A stretch of DNA of 64,000 nt from assembly GCA_963817755.1 (NCBI GenBank), contig CAWFPB010000001.1, positions 558,001 to 622,000 of the forward strand, written 5' to 3'. Shown piece by piece: positions 1 to 8,632 of the stretch (the first letter of the stretch is position 1; each line of letters begins with the position of its first letter). The stretch is from Oleiagrimonas sp963817755. GTDB lineage: Bacteria; Pseudomonadota; Gammaproteobacteria; Xanthomonadales; Rhodanobacteraceae. A program made the position numbers and the translations under genes. The notes below the pieces were generated by a model. The model saw only the letters and a program-made list of their open reading frames with translations, was not told where the DNA came from and ran no database searches.

Positions 1-360
1 GACCAGCGCGGGCGCGGCGTGTTCCACGGTGCCATCACCGTGGCCGAGGGCGCCGACGGTTGCGAGGCCGCGCTGGCCAACAAGAACCTGCTGCTGTCGC
101 CGCACGCGGAAATCGACACCCAGCCGGTGCTGGAAATCTACGCCGATGAGGTCGTGGCCGCACACGGCGCGACGGTCGGCCAGCTGGACGAGCGCGCGCT
201 GTTCTACCTGCGCTCGCGTGGCATTCCCGAGCACCAGGCGCGCACGCTGCTGACCACGGCTTTCTGCCGCGCCGCGCTGGACGACCTGGACCACGCACCG
301 CTGCGCGAGCACCTGGGTGAACGCCTTTCCGCTCGCCTGCCGACCGGGCTGGAACCCTGA
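1..360 (+). CDS. sufD: Fe-S cluster assembly protein SufD, C-terminal fragment
   Basis: Partial gene whose 5' part lies left of the window; the frame is open from base 1. The visible 119 residues match the end of SufD: an RG-x-FHG beta-helix turn, a run of NKNLLLSPHAEIDT, then LEIYADEV-AAHGATVGQLD and a helical tail with FYLRSRG. SufD is the scaffold partner of SufB and SufC in the SUF iron-sulfur assembly complex in the cytosol. The histidine in AAHGAT corresponds to the conserved position implicated in cluster assembly in E. coli SufD. It is followed 46 bp later by sufS on the same strand, as in many suf operons. Confidence 0.93.
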   Translation, partial: DQRGRGVFHGAITVAEGADGCEAALANKNLLLSPHAEIDTQPVLEIYADEVVAAHGATVGQLDERALFYLRSRGIPEHQARTLLTTAFCRAALDDLDHAPLREHLGERLSARLPTGLEP

Positions 361-406
361 GCCGGTCCCGCCGGAAGCGCCACGACACCTTCACCACGGA
401 CACGCC

Positions 407-1651
407 ATGAACGCCAAGCCTTCCGAAGTCCGGCCGCTGGATCCGGCCGACATCCGCCCGGATTTCCCGGTCCTGTCGCGCCAGGTGCACGGCAAGCCGC
501 TGGTCTACCTGGACAGCGCCAATACCGGGCAGAAGCCGTCGGTGGTGATCGACGCCGTGGATCGCTATTACCGCCATTACAACGCCAACGTGGCCCGCGC
601 CGTGCACCAGCTGGGCGAGGAGGCGACCAGCGCCTACGAGGGCGCGCGCGACACGCTGGCCGCCTTCATGGGCGCCAATCATCGCGACGAGCTGGTGTTC
701 ACTTCCGGCACCACCATGGCGATCAACCTCGTCGCCTACTGCTACGCGCTGCCGCGCCTGAAGCCCGGCGACAGCATCCTGGTCACCACCATGGAGCACC
801 ACGCCAACATCGTGCCGTGGCAGCTGGTGGCCGAGCGCACCGGGGCTACGGTCAAGGCCGCGCCGATCACCGAGTCCGGCGAGCTGATCGTCGAGAAGTT
901 CATCGAGATGCTGACCCCGGACGTGAAGCTGGCCGGCTTCACCCATGTCTCCAACGTACTGGGCACGGTCAACCCGGTGCGCGAGCTGGCCAAGGCCTGC
1001 CGCGAGCGCGGCATCGCCTCGCTGGTCGACGGCTCGCAGGCCGCACCGCACCTGCCGCTGGACGTCAAATCGATCGGCTGCGACTTCTACGCCGTCACCG
1101 GCCACAAGATGGCCGGCCCGACCGGCACCGGTGTGCTGTGGGCGAAGCCGGAGCATCTGCAGGCCATGCCGCCGTTCTTCGGCGGCGGCGACATGATCGA
1201 CAAGGTCAGTTTCGAGGGCACCACCTTCGCCGAGCCGCCGCACAAGTTCGAGGCCGGCACCCCCAACATCGCCGGTTTCGTCGGCCTGGGTGCGGCCGCG
1301 AAGTACCTGTCCGACCTGGGCATGCAGCGCATCGCGGCCACCGAGCAGAGCCTGCTCGAATACGCCACCGATGCCCTGAAGCAGGTGCCGGGCCTGCGCA
1401 TCTTCGGCGAGGCCGCGCACAAGGCCGCGGTGATCTCGTTCCTGATCGAGGGCACGCAGTCGCACGACCTGGCCACCATGCTCGACCTGGAGGGCGTGGC
1501 CGTGCGCTCAGGCCACCACTGCGCGCACCCGCTGATGGACTTCTACGGCGTGCCGGCCACGGCGCGCGCCTCGCTGGCGTTCTACAACACGCGCCAGGAA
1601 ATCGACCGCTTCGTCGAGGCCATCGACAAGGTGTGCAAGCTGCTGCGCTGA
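407..1651 (+). CDS. sufS: Cysteine desulfurase SufS
   Basis: PLP-dependent class-V aminotransferase fold protein of 414 aa that removes sulfur from cysteine for the SufBCD scaffold. The PLP-binding lysine is Lys234 in TGHKMAGPTG. The persulfide-carrying cysteine is Cys372 in RSGHHCAHPLM, the group II (SufS/CsdA) arrangement. HHANIVPW near residue 130 is the cofactor-stacking segment. The ATG at 407 starts the family-typical N-terminus; an in-frame ATG at 317 lies inside sufD and is rejected. No sufE follows in the visible part. Confidence 0.97.
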   Translation: MNAKPSEVRPLDPADIRPDFPVLSRQVHGKPLVYLDSANTGQKPSVVIDAVDRYYRHYNANVARAVHQLGEEATSAYEGARDTLAAFMGANHRDELVFTSGTTMAINLVAYCYALPRLKPGDSILVTTMEHHANIVPWQLVAERTGATVKAAPITESGELIVEKFIEMLTPDVKLAGFTHVSNVLGTVNPVRELAKACRERGIASLVDGSQAAPHLPLDVKSIGCDFYAVTGHKMAGPTGTGVLWAKPEHLQAMPPFFGGGDMIDKVSFEGTTFAEPPHKFEAGTPNIAGFVGLGAAAKYLSDLGMQRIAATEQSLLEYATDALKQVPGLRIFGEAAHKAAVISFLIEGTQSHDLATMLDLEGVAVRSGHHCAHPLMDFYGVPATARASLAFYNTRQEIDRFVEAIDKVCKLLR

Positions 1652-1673
1652 TCCGCGGGTACTGCGGCCGGCT

Positions 1674-1701
1674 TGGCATCGCCGGCGAGTGGGGTATGCT
1701 C
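1674..1701 (+). promoter_or_regulatory. Candidate sigma70 promoter of the amidase gene
   Basis: TTGGCA at 1674-1679 and TATGCT at 1696-1701 are separated by 16 bp, in the 165-bp gap between sufS and the amidase gene. The predicted start near 1708 leaves a leader of about 110 nt. Very similar boxes (TTGGC with TATGCT or TACGCT) precede leuS and maf in this window, which supports the call. It would let the amidase be expressed apart from the suf operon. Confidence 0.35.
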
Positions 1702-1816
1702 GACAGGGTATCGCAGCAGGAGCGTGCGAGACGGCCCAGGGAGGATGAGGGCCCCCACATACGCGACGTGCATGCAAGGGGAAATCGGATTGCACGTCCC
1801 CGGATCCGGAATCGCC

Positions 1817-3622
1817 ATGAAGACACGCAGAGACTTCCTCACCCAGGCCCCGCTCGGCCTGTTCGGCCTGGCCGCCGCCGCGCGCGTGGGCGCGCAGACG
1901 ACCGATGCGGCTAAGCCCGCGCCGGGCACGCCGGCCGCCTTCAACACCTCGCCGGCGACCGGCCCGGACGTGACGCCCGTAACCTTCGCCGAAGCCGAAA
2001 AGCTGGTGCAGGTGACCAACACGCCGGCCCAGCGGCTGATGATGGTGGGCAACTGGCGCACCTCGATGGCGGGCCAGCTCGAGCGCCGCACCGGGCCGCG
2101 CAAGGTCGCACTCGCCGATGGCGGCGGCACGTCCCCGGCCACCGTCTGGGACCCGGTGCTCAAGGGCCACCATGCCGGACCCTCGCGTAACCGCTTCGTC
2201 ACCAGCGGTGCCCGGGTCGGGCCGCTGCCGTCCAGCGACGAGGCGATCGCGTTCGCGCCGGTCACGCACCTGTCGCACTGGATCCGCACGCGCAAGCTCA
2301 GTTCCGAGCGCCTGACGAAGATCTACATCGACCGCATCAAGCGCCATGACCCCAAGCTGCTGTGCGTGATCACGCTGATGGAGGAACAGGCACTGAAACA
2401 GGCACGGCAGGCCGACCGCGAGATTGCCGCCGGCAAGTACCGCGGACCGCTGCACGGCATGCCCTGGGGCGGCAAGGACCTGCTGGACACCGCCGGCGTG
2501 CGCACCACCTGGGGCGCCAAGCCGTTCCGCAACCGCGTGCCCGACAAGGATGCCACCGTGGTCCATCGCCTGCACGAGGCCGGCGCGGTGATGATCGCCA
2601 AGCTCAGCCTCGGCGCGCTGGCGCTCAACGACGTGTGGTTCGGCGGACAGACCAAGAATCCCTGGATTCCCGAGGAAGGCTCGGGTGGCTCCAGTGCCGG
2701 TCCGGCCTCGGCCACGGGATCCGGACTGGTCGCCTTCGCCATCGGCAGCGAGACCCAGGGCAGCATCATCGACCCGTGCATGCGCTGCGGCACCACCGGC
2801 CTGCGCCCGACCTTCGGCCGCGTCGCGCGCACCGGCGCCATGACGCTGTGCTGGTCCATGGACAAGCTGGGCCCGATCGCGCGCTCGGTCGAGGACACCA
2901 TGCTGGTGCTGCAAGCCATCACCGGTCCGGACGAGGAGGACGTCTACAGCCTGCCCAGCCACCTGGACTACGACGCCAAGGCCTCGGTGAAGGGCCTGAA
3001 GGTCGGCTACTTCCCGAAGTGGATGCACGAGGCACCGGCCACCGAGGTCGACCGCCAGGCGCTGGAGACCGTGCGCAAGCTGGGCATGACGACGAAGGAG
3101 GTGTCGCTACCCGACTGGCACTACGACGACCTCAACCTGCTGCTGTTCGCCGAGGCGGCGGCCGCGTTCGAGGAGCTGACCCTGAGCGGCAAGGTCGACG
3201 AGCTGAGCATGCAGACGCCCGATTCCTGGCCCAACCTGTTCCGCGAGTCGCGCTTCCTGTCGGCGGTCGATTTCGTGCAGGCCGACCGCCTGCGGCGCAA
3301 GGTGGCGCAGCAGATGCAGCGCGTGATGTCGGAAGTGGACCTGCTGCTGGTGCCGTCGATGCGTGACGAGATGATGGTGATCAGCAACATGACCGGGCAG
3401 CCGTCGCTGACCCTGCGCGCCGGCTTCATCGAGGTCAGTCAGGCGCGCAGCGACTGGGCCCCGGATCCGAAGCACCCGCTGCCCACCTTCCACCCGCCGC
3501 GCCGCGCGCCCTACGGCGTGACCCTGATCGGTCGACTGTTCGAGGAGGGCACCATGGCCCGGGCCGGCCTGGCCATGGAACGTGCCTTCGGCGTGGCCGA
3601 CCAGCGTCCGCCGGGCTTCTGA
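1817..3622 (+). CDS. Tat-exported amidase (amidase signature family)
   Basis: 601-aa hydrolase of the amidase signature family. The N-terminus carries a twin-arginine signal (TRRDFL) followed by a hydrophobic stretch and an A-Q-T cleavage-like site, so export to the periplasm is likely. The Ser-cisSer-Lys triad is visible: Lys220 in PWGGKDLL, Ser292 in the glycine-serine-rich signature, Ser316 in ETQGSI. About 110 residues between the signal and the catalytic core are not part of a typical amidase. The start at 1817 is chosen because it begins the Tat signal. Substrate unknown; aryl or peptide amides are possible. It sits between sufS and two genes that usually follow sufS directly, so it looks inserted. 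Confidence 0.88.
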   Translation: MKTRRDFLTQAPLGLFGLAAAARVGAQTTDAAKPAPGTPAAFNTSPATGPDVTPVTFAEAEKLVQVTNTPAQRLMMVGNWRTSMAGQLERRTGPRKVALADGGGTSPATVWDPVLKGHHAGPSRNRFVTSGARVGPLPSSDEAIAFAPVTHLSHWIRTRKLSSERLTKIYIDRIKRHDPKLLCVITLMEEQALKQARQADREIAAGKYRGPLHGMPWGGKDLLDTAGVRTTWGAKPFRNRVPDKDATVVHRLHEAGAVMIAKLSLGALALNDVWFGGQTKNPWIPEEGSGGSSAGPASATGSGLVAFAIGSETQGSIIDPCMRCGTTGLRPTFGRVARTGAMTLCWSMDKLGPIARSVEDTMLVLQAITGPDEEDVYSLPSHLDYDAKASVKGLKVGYFPKWMHEAPATEVDRQALETVRKLGMTTKEVSLPDWHYDDLNLLLFAEAAAAFEELTLSGKVDELSMQTPDSWPNLFRESRFLSAVDFVQADRLRRKVAQQMQRVMSEVDLLLVPSMRDEMMVISNMTGQPSLTLRAGFIEVSQARSDWAPDPKHPLPTFHPPRRAPYGVTLIGRLFEEGTMARAGLAMERAFGVADQRPPGF

Positions 3623-3626
3623 GCAC

Positions 3627-3663
3627 CGCCGCCCGGCGGCCCCGACGGGGGCGCCGGGCGGGC
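3627..3663 (+). terminator. GC-rich hairpin after the amidase gene
   Basis: A long, nearly perfect GC inverted repeat (arms GCCGCCCGGCGGCCCC and GGGGCGCCGGGCGGGC around GACG) follows the amidase stop codon by a few bases. No T-tract follows, so it may be an attenuating or mRNA-stabilising hairpin rather than a full terminator. The next gene starts 40 bp later. Confidence 0.4.
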
Positions 3664-3703
3664 GTTATCATCGCGTTCCGAACTGCTTGCACCGATCCCC
3701 TAC

Positions 3704-4256
3704 ATGACCCCGAACGAAATACTCGCATTCCGTGATGCCGCGGCCGCCGACGTGCCGGCCATCGTGGCCCTGGTCCAGTCGGCCTATCGCGGCGAGGACA
3801 GCCGTGCCGGCTGGACCACCGAGGCCGATGTCCTCGACGGCCAGCGCATCGATCCCGAGGGCGTGTCCGAGGCCATTGCCCGGCCCGACAGCCGGGTGCT
3901 GCTGGCCGAGACGCGGCGATGCGCTGCTGGCCTGCGCGCACATCGAGAAGCGCGGGACGGATGGCTACTTCGGCATGTTCGCGGTCTCGCCCGGGCAGCA
4001 GAACGGCGGCATCGGCAAGCAGGTGCTGGCCGAGGCCGAGCGCCGCGTGGCTGCGGACTTCGGCTGCACCCGCCTGCGCATGACCGTGATCGACCTGCGC
4101 GAGGAACTGATCGCCTGGTACGAACGCCGCGGCTACCGGCGCACCGGCGAGCATGCGCCGTTCCCCTACGGCGACGAGCGCTTCGGCATCCCGCGCCGCG
4201 ACGACCTGCGCTTCGAATGGCTGGAAAAGGACCTGGTCAAGGAGCATGCCGCATGA
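3704..4256 (+). pseudogene. GNAT N-acetyltransferase, interrupted by a +1 frameshift
   Basis: Reading from the ATG at 3704 gives a good GNAT N-terminus ending in RPDSRVLLAE. The frame then loses meaning near 3911. The downstream half resumes one frame over at 3915 with GDALLACAHIEKRG and continues through the acetyl-CoA loop region (VSPGQQNGGIGKQVL) to a stop at 4254-4256. Joining the halves needs removal of one base between about 3911 and 3914 and gives a normal-length protein of about 183 aa. The stop overlaps the next ATG (ATGA), as expected for an intact operon gene. This suggests a recent mutation or an assembly error. The substrate cannot be told. Confidence 0.8.
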
Positions 4257-4573
4257 GCGACTGGATCCGCGTGTGCGCCCGCGACGAGATGCTGCCGGGC
4301 GAGTTCAAGGTGGTCTGGGACGGCGACACCCCGATCGCGGTGTACAACATCGACGGCGACTTCTACGCCATCGAGGACACCTGCAGCCACGACGACGGCG
4401 AGTTGGCCGGCGGCGAGGTGCGCGGTTTCGAGGTCGAGTGCCCGCGCCACGGCGCGCGCTTCGACGTGCGCAGCGGCGCCGTCACCGCACCGCCCGCGAT
4501 CGAGCCCATCGCCAGCTTCCCGGTGCGCGACGCGGACGGCGTCATCTGGACCCGCGACGACCGTTTCGACTGA
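4253..4573 (+). CDS. Rieske [2Fe-2S] ferredoxin (non-haem oxygenase ferredoxin type)
   Basis: Small soluble electron carrier of 106 aa. The cluster ligands are in the Rieske arrangement: Cys44-x-His46 (DTCSHDDG) and Cys63-x2-His66 (VECPRHGARF). There is no signal peptide or membrane segment, so it resembles the ferredoxin subunits of aromatic-ring dioxygenases rather than the bc1 Rieske protein. Its start overlaps the stop of the GNAT gene. In relatives, as I recall them, this gene ends the suf operon, so a role in Fe-S homeostasis is plausible but unproven. No oxygenase subunit is nearby. Confidence 0.9.
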   Translation: MSDWIRVCARDEMLPGEFKVVWDGDTPIAVYNIDGDFYAIEDTCSHDDGELAGGEVRGFEVECPRHGARFDVRSGAVTAPPAIEPIASFPVRDADGVIWTRDDRFD

Positions 4574-4718
4574 TCCGGAGCCGCTCCGGCGACGCGTCAA
4601 GGCCCCCGGATCCGGCTGGCCGGTGTGACGTAACACACGGATTGTCGGTGGAAAAGGAAAGGACCTCGAAAGAATCCGGTCCTACCCTAGGACGCACATA
4701 ATCTGTGGAATTGCGCCC

Positions 4719-5417
4719 TTGCACGACTGGACCATCCTGTGCGACTTCGACGGCACCATCGCCCTCGACGACGTCACCGACGCCTTGCTGACCCGCTTCG
4801 CACGCCCCGAGTGGGAGGCGATCGAGGCGCGCTGGCGCGCCGGCGAGATCGGCTCGCGCGAGTGCATGAGCCGGCAGGTGGCCCTGCTCGACGCCTCGCT
4901 CGATGACGTGGACGCGCTGCTGGACACGTTGCCCATCGATCCGGCCTTCCCGGCCTTCGTCGCCGACGCTCGTCGTCGCGGCATGCTCGTGCAGGTGGTC
5001 AGCGACGGCCTGGACCATGCCATCCACCGCATGCTCGCGCGCCACGGGCTGGACGATCTTCCGGTACGGGCCAACCGCCTGATGCACGATGGTGCGCGCG
5101 GATGGCAGCTGCTCTCGCCACACGCCAGCGCCGTGTGTCCGGCCGCCAGCGGCACCTGCAAGTGCGCCATCGCCCGTTCGCACGCCCGCGTGCTGATGAT
5201 CGGCGACGGCCAGTCCGATTTCTGTGTCGCCGGCCAGGCCGATTACGTGTTCGCCAAGCACAAGCTGATCACCCATTGCCGGCAGGCCGGCATCGGGCAC
5301 CGCGCGATGGTCGATTTCAACGACGCCCGCGCGCTGCTCGATGAACTCCCCGAGCTGGCCCGTGACTCCATGGCCGGCTTCAACGTCCCCCTTCCCCTGC
5401 GAGTTACCCCTGCATGA
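4719..5417 (+). CDS. HAD-family phosphatase, MtnX/SerB-like (HAD-IB)
   Basis: 232-aa cytosolic phosphatase. The N-terminal HAD motif I is DFDGT, with nucleophile Asp9 and acid Asp11; motif II is the serine in VVSDG; motif III/IV is GDGQSDFC near residue 165. The length and the SDG motif resemble MtnX and phosphoserine-phosphatase-like enzymes. The apparent start is TTG at 4719, with no in-frame ATG upstream and no good ribosome site. The stop overlaps the ATG of the aminotransferase (ATGA), so the two are translationally coupled. No other methionine-salvage gene is present, so MtnX function is not implied. Confidence 0.8.
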   Translation: MHDWTILCDFDGTIALDDVTDALLTRFARPEWEAIEARWRAGEIGSRECMSRQVALLDASLDDVDALLDTLPIDPAFPAFVADARRRGMLVQVVSDGLDHAIHRMLARHGLDDLPVRANRLMHDGARGWQLLSPHASAVCPAASGTCKCAIARSHARVLMIGDGQSDFCVAGQADYVFAKHKLITHCRQAGIGHRAMVDFNDARALLDELPELARDSMAGFNVPLPLRVTPA

Positions 5418-6826
5418 ACAGCGTCCTGAAAGCCGATATCGCCGCGCCTGCCTCCGACGACGCGGCCCTGCTGGCCGACGAGGCCAAGTACTGCTCCTTT
5501 GGCGACACCGTCCACTACACCGATCCGCCGAAGCTGTTCGATCGCTGCGAAGGCAGCTACATGTTCGACCCGGCCGGAATCCCGTACCTGGATCTGCAGA
5601 TGTGGTACTCGGCGGTCAACTTCGGCTATGCCAACGAGCGCCTGAACAACGCCCTCAAGCGCCAGATCGACCACCTGCCGCAGGTCGCCAGCCAGTACCT
5701 GCATCGCGAGAAGATCGAGCTGGCCCGCACCATCGCGGTCGACGCCGAGCGCAAGTTCGGCCTGCCGGGCCGCGTGCACTTCAACGTCGGCGGCGCACAG
5801 GCGGTCGAGGACTCGCTGAAGATCATCCGCAATTACACCGGTGGCAAGAGCATGATGTTCGCCTTCGAGGGCGGATACCATGGCCGCACCCTGGGCGCCT
5901 CGGCGATCACCTCCAGCTACCGCTACCGCCGCCGCTACGGCCACTTCGGCGAGCGCGCGATGTTCCTGCCGTACCCGTACCCGTTCCGCCGCCCCAAGGG
6001 CATGGACAAGGAAGAGTACGGCGAGCACCTGGTGGCCGAGTTCGCGCGCCTGTTCGAGACCGAATACCACGGCGTGTGGGACCCGAAGGTCCGCGAGTGC
6101 GAGTACGCGGCCTTCTACGTCGAGCCGCTGCAGGGCACCGGCGGCTACATCGTCCCGCCGATGAACTACTTCAAGGGCCTGAAGAAGGTCCTCGACGAGT
6201 ACGGCATCCTGATGGTGTCCGACGAGATCCAGATGGGCTTCTTCCGCACCGGCAAGCTGTGGTCGATCGAGCACTTCGGCGTGACGCCGGACGTGATCGT
6301 GTTCGGCAAGGCGCTGACCAACGGCCTGAACCCGCTGTCGGGCCTGTGGGCGCGCGAGGAACTGATCAACCCGGAAGTGTTCCCGCCGGGCTCGACCCAT
6401 TCGACCTTCAATGCCAACCCGCTGGGTACCGCGGTGGGCCTGGAGGCGATGAAGATGATGCACGAGACCGACTACGAGGCCATGGTCATGGCCAAGGGCG
6501 CGCACTTCCTGGAGGGCCTGAAGGACCTGGCCAAGCGCCACAAGGAAATCGGCGACGTCGACGGCCTGGGCCTGGCCCTGCGCGCGGAGATCTGCACCGA
6601 GGACGGCTTCACGCCGAACAAGGCGTTGGTCGATCGCATGGTCGACATCGGCCTGGCCGGCGACCTGGAGCACAACGGCAAGAAGATCGGCCTGGTGCTG
6701 GACATCGGCGGCTACTACAAGAACGTGATCACCCTGGCGCCCTCGCTGCACATCACCACCGAGGAGATCGACCTGGGCATCGCGCTGCTGGACCAACTGC
6801 TGACCAAAGCCAAGCGTAGCGCCTGA
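5414..6826 (+). CDS. Class-III PLP-dependent aminotransferase
   Basis: 470-aa fold-type-I aminotransferase of the acetylornithine/omega-amino-acid group. Visible features are the phosphate-binding GGAQAVE region, the aromatic-His-Gly element EGGYHGRTLG, Asp270 (VSDEIQMGF) for the pyridine nitrogen, and Lys299 (FGKALTNGL) for the Schiff base. It overlaps the preceding phosphatase by 4 bp. Sequences of this type are annotated as aspartate aminotransferase family, which says little about the substrate. Pairing with a small phosphatase suggests a phosphorylated amino compound or its product, but that is inference. A strong terminator follows. Confidence 0.88.
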   Translation: MNSVLKADIAAPASDDAALLADEAKYCSFGDTVHYTDPPKLFDRCEGSYMFDPAGIPYLDLQMWYSAVNFGYANERLNNALKRQIDHLPQVASQYLHREKIELARTIAVDAERKFGLPGRVHFNVGGAQAVEDSLKIIRNYTGGKSMMFAFEGGYHGRTLGASAITSSYRYRRRYGHFGERAMFLPYPYPFRRPKGMDKEEYGEHLVAEFARLFETEYHGVWDPKVRECEYAAFYVEPLQGTGGYIVPPMNYFKGLKKVLDEYGILMVSDEIQMGFFRTGKLWSIEHFGVTPDVIVFGKALTNGLNPLSGLWAREELINPEVFPPGSTHSTFNANPLGTAVGLEAMKMMHETDYEAMVMAKGAHFLEGLKDLAKRHKEIGDVDGLGLALRAEICTEDGFTPNKALVDRMVDIGLAGDLEHNGKKIGLVLDIGGYYKNVITLAPSLHITTEEIDLGIALLDQLLTKAKRSA

Positions 6827-6873
6827 TCTCGACTTCCGGCATTCGTGGAAGTGGGGGGAATCCACTCAGGGAC

Positions 6874-6906
6874 CGCCCCGGCGTTCGCGCCGGGGCGTTG
6901 TCTTTT
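6874..6906 (+). terminator. Rho-independent terminator with UUCG tetraloop
   Basis: A perfect 10-bp stem (CGCCCCGGCG at 6874-6883, CGCCGGGGCG at 6888-6897) closed by TTCG and followed by TTGTCTTTT. It ends the phosphatase-aminotransferase operon. The ketoacyl synthase gene converges from the other side 20 bp later. Confidence 0.85.
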
Positions 6907-6926
6907 CCGGAGCCGGGAATCGGGTG

Positions 6927-8147
6927 TCAGAGGACGGGGCGCCGCAGCGCCAGCACCGCGTTGAGTCCGCCGAAGGCGAATGAATTCGACAGCACGGCGT
7001 CCACGCGCTGTGCGCGCGGGGTGTTGGGCACGTAGTCCAGGTCGCAGGCAGGATCGGGATCGAGGAAATTCGCGGTCGGCGGAATCACATCGTCGCGCAG
7101 CGCCCCGATCACGGCCACCAGCTCCAGGGCGCCGGCCGCGCCCAGGGCATGGCCGTGCACGCCCTTGGTCGAGGACACCGCCAGGCGGTCGGCGTGCGCG
7201 CCGAACACCATGCGGATGGCCTTCGATTCGGTGGGATCGTTGGCCGGCGTTGCCGTGCCGTGGGCGTTGATGTAGCCGACCTGCTCCGGGGCCAGTTCGG
7301 CATCCTCGAGCGCGTTGCGAATGGCCGTGGCGGCGCCGTCGGCCGACGGCGCGACGATGTCGCCGGCGTCGGCGCTCATGCCCACGCCCACCAGCTCGGC
7401 CAGGATGGCGGCGCCGCGTGCGCGGGCGTGCTCGAGGATCTCGAGCACGAACATGCCGGCGCCTTCGCCCAGCACCAGCCCGCGACGCTGCTTGCAGAAC
7501 GGCCGGCAGGTGTCGTCGGCGACCACGCGCATGGCCTCCCATGCGCGCAGGCCGGCGAGGCTGAAGCACGACTCGGTGCCGCCGACCAGGGCTGCATCGG
7601 CCTGGCCGCTGCGCAGCATGGCGGCGGCCTGGATGATCGCGTGGTTGGACGAGGCGCAGGCGCTGACCACGCCGAAGGCGGGGCCGGTGGCGCCGAATTC
7701 GATGCTGACGTGGCTGGCCGGCGCGTTCGGCATCATGCGCACGATCGACAGCGGGTGCACGCGCGGGGAGTGGTCGCGGTAGATCTTGCGGCACTGCTCG
7801 TCGCGTGCGATCTCGCCACCGACGCCGGTGCCGATCACCGTGGCCGTGCGTCGCGCCAGGTTGCCGGCCGTGAAATCGATGCCGGCCTGGGCCACGGCCT
7901 CGCGCGCGGCCACCAGGGCCATCTGCGCGGTGCGGTCGAGCAGGCCCAGGCGCGCGCTGTCGAAATGCGCGGCGGGGTCGAAGTCCTTCAGTTGCGCCGC
8001 GACCTTCATGCGCATCACCGCATCGGGGTCCGGCGGAACCAGCGGCGCGATGGCGCTGCGGCCCTCGCGCATGGCCTCCCAGAGGGGGGCGGCGCCGTGG
8101 CCGCAGGCGCTGATCGCGCCCATGCCGGTGATGACGATGCGTCGCAT
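6927..8147 (-). CDS. Beta-ketoacyl-ACP synthase (KAS I/II, FabF-like)
   Basis: 406-aa thiolase-fold condensing enzyme with all catalytic residues: Cys164 (SACASSNH), His296 (NAHGTATPAND), Lys328 and His333 (KGVHGHALGAAG). It would add malonyl-derived C2 units to an acyl chain on an acyl carrier protein. It lies 37 bp downstream of its own ACP gene and far from any fabD/fabG, so it is probably a dedicated synthase for a special acyl product rather than the housekeeping FabF. It is the last gene of the long minus-strand cluster. Confidence 0.9.
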   Translation of the reverse strand: MRRIVITGMGAISACGHGAAPLWEAMREGRSAIAPLVPPDPDAVMRMKVAAQLKDFDPAAHFDSARLGLLDRTAQMALVAAREAVAQAGIDFTAGNLARRTATVIGTGVGGEIARDEQCRKIYRDHSPRVHPLSIVRMMPNAPASHVSIEFGATGPAFGVVSACASSNHAIIQAAAMLRSGQADAALVGGTESCFSLAGLRAWEAMRVVADDTCRPFCKQRRGLVLGEGAGMFVLEILEHARARGAAILAELVGVGMSADAGDIVAPSADGAATAIRNALEDAELAPEQVGYINAHGTATPANDPTESKAIRMVFGAHADRLAVSSTKGVHGHALGAAGALELVAVIGALRDDVIPPTANFLDPDPACDLDYVPNTPRAQRVDAVLSNSFAFGGLNAVLALRRPVL

Positions 8148-8184
8148 GCGGGTTCCTGCGTGGGGTGGAGCGGACGGAGCGGCT

Positions 8185-8454
8185 TCAGGCGTTGCCGCCG
8201 GCCTCGTCCTGCTTGCCGGCCAGCGCCTCGTTCACGGCATCGACCAGGCCCTGGGCCGAGTCGGTGTCGAAGTCGGGGTCGCGGTCGGGCATGGTGATGT
8301 CGAAATGCTCTTCGATGTCGAAGATGATCTCGATGGCCTCCAGCGAGGCGATGTTGAGGTCCTTGAGGGTCGACTCGGGCTTGATCTGGCCGACCTCCAC
8401 CTTGCCGTGCTCGGCAATGATCTTGAACACCTGTTCCTGTACGGACTCGCTCAT
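8185..8454 (-). CDS. Acyl carrier protein with Ala-Ser-Leu attachment motif
   Basis: 89-aa acidic four-helix carrier protein. The phosphopantetheine serine is Ser37 in LKDLNIASLEAIEIIF. The usual Asp before it (DSL in AcpP) is replaced by Ala36. Helix II and the FDIEEHF segment are otherwise typical. After the core is a short flexible C-terminus rich in Gly, Asn and Ala. Its gene precedes the ketoacyl synthase gene, so the two are likely partners. It is not the fatty-acid acpP, which would sit in a fab cluster. Confidence 0.88.
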   Translation of the reverse strand: MSESVQEQVFKIIAEHGKVEVGQIKPESTLKDLNIASLEAIEIIFDIEEHFDITMPDRDPDFDTDSAQGLVDAVNEALAGKQDEAGGNA

Positions 8455-8632
8455 GTCTGGACTCCCGTGGGTGGCGTTACCGGAGCCTCGCGACGGTCCG
8501 GAAGGGGACGCGCAAGGCGGATCCGGAGCGGCCGTGCTACCTGCAATCTAGCCCGATTATCTTGCACAGGGCTTTCGCCCCCCGGCCGCCGCCGGGCTGA
8601 GGTATCGGCGGGCGGGTCGTCCTGTGCCGAGT

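Noticed and set aside
4620..4718. Promoter for the phosphatase-aminotransferase operon
   Set aside because: CATAAT at about 4697 is a possible -10 box, but no -35 is properly spaced and the leader would be only about 10 nt. Not strong enough to list.
8460..8632. Possible small gene or RNA between the ACP gene and the transporter pair
   Set aside because: Only GC-rich spacer was seen; no hairpin with T-tract and no start signal stood out.
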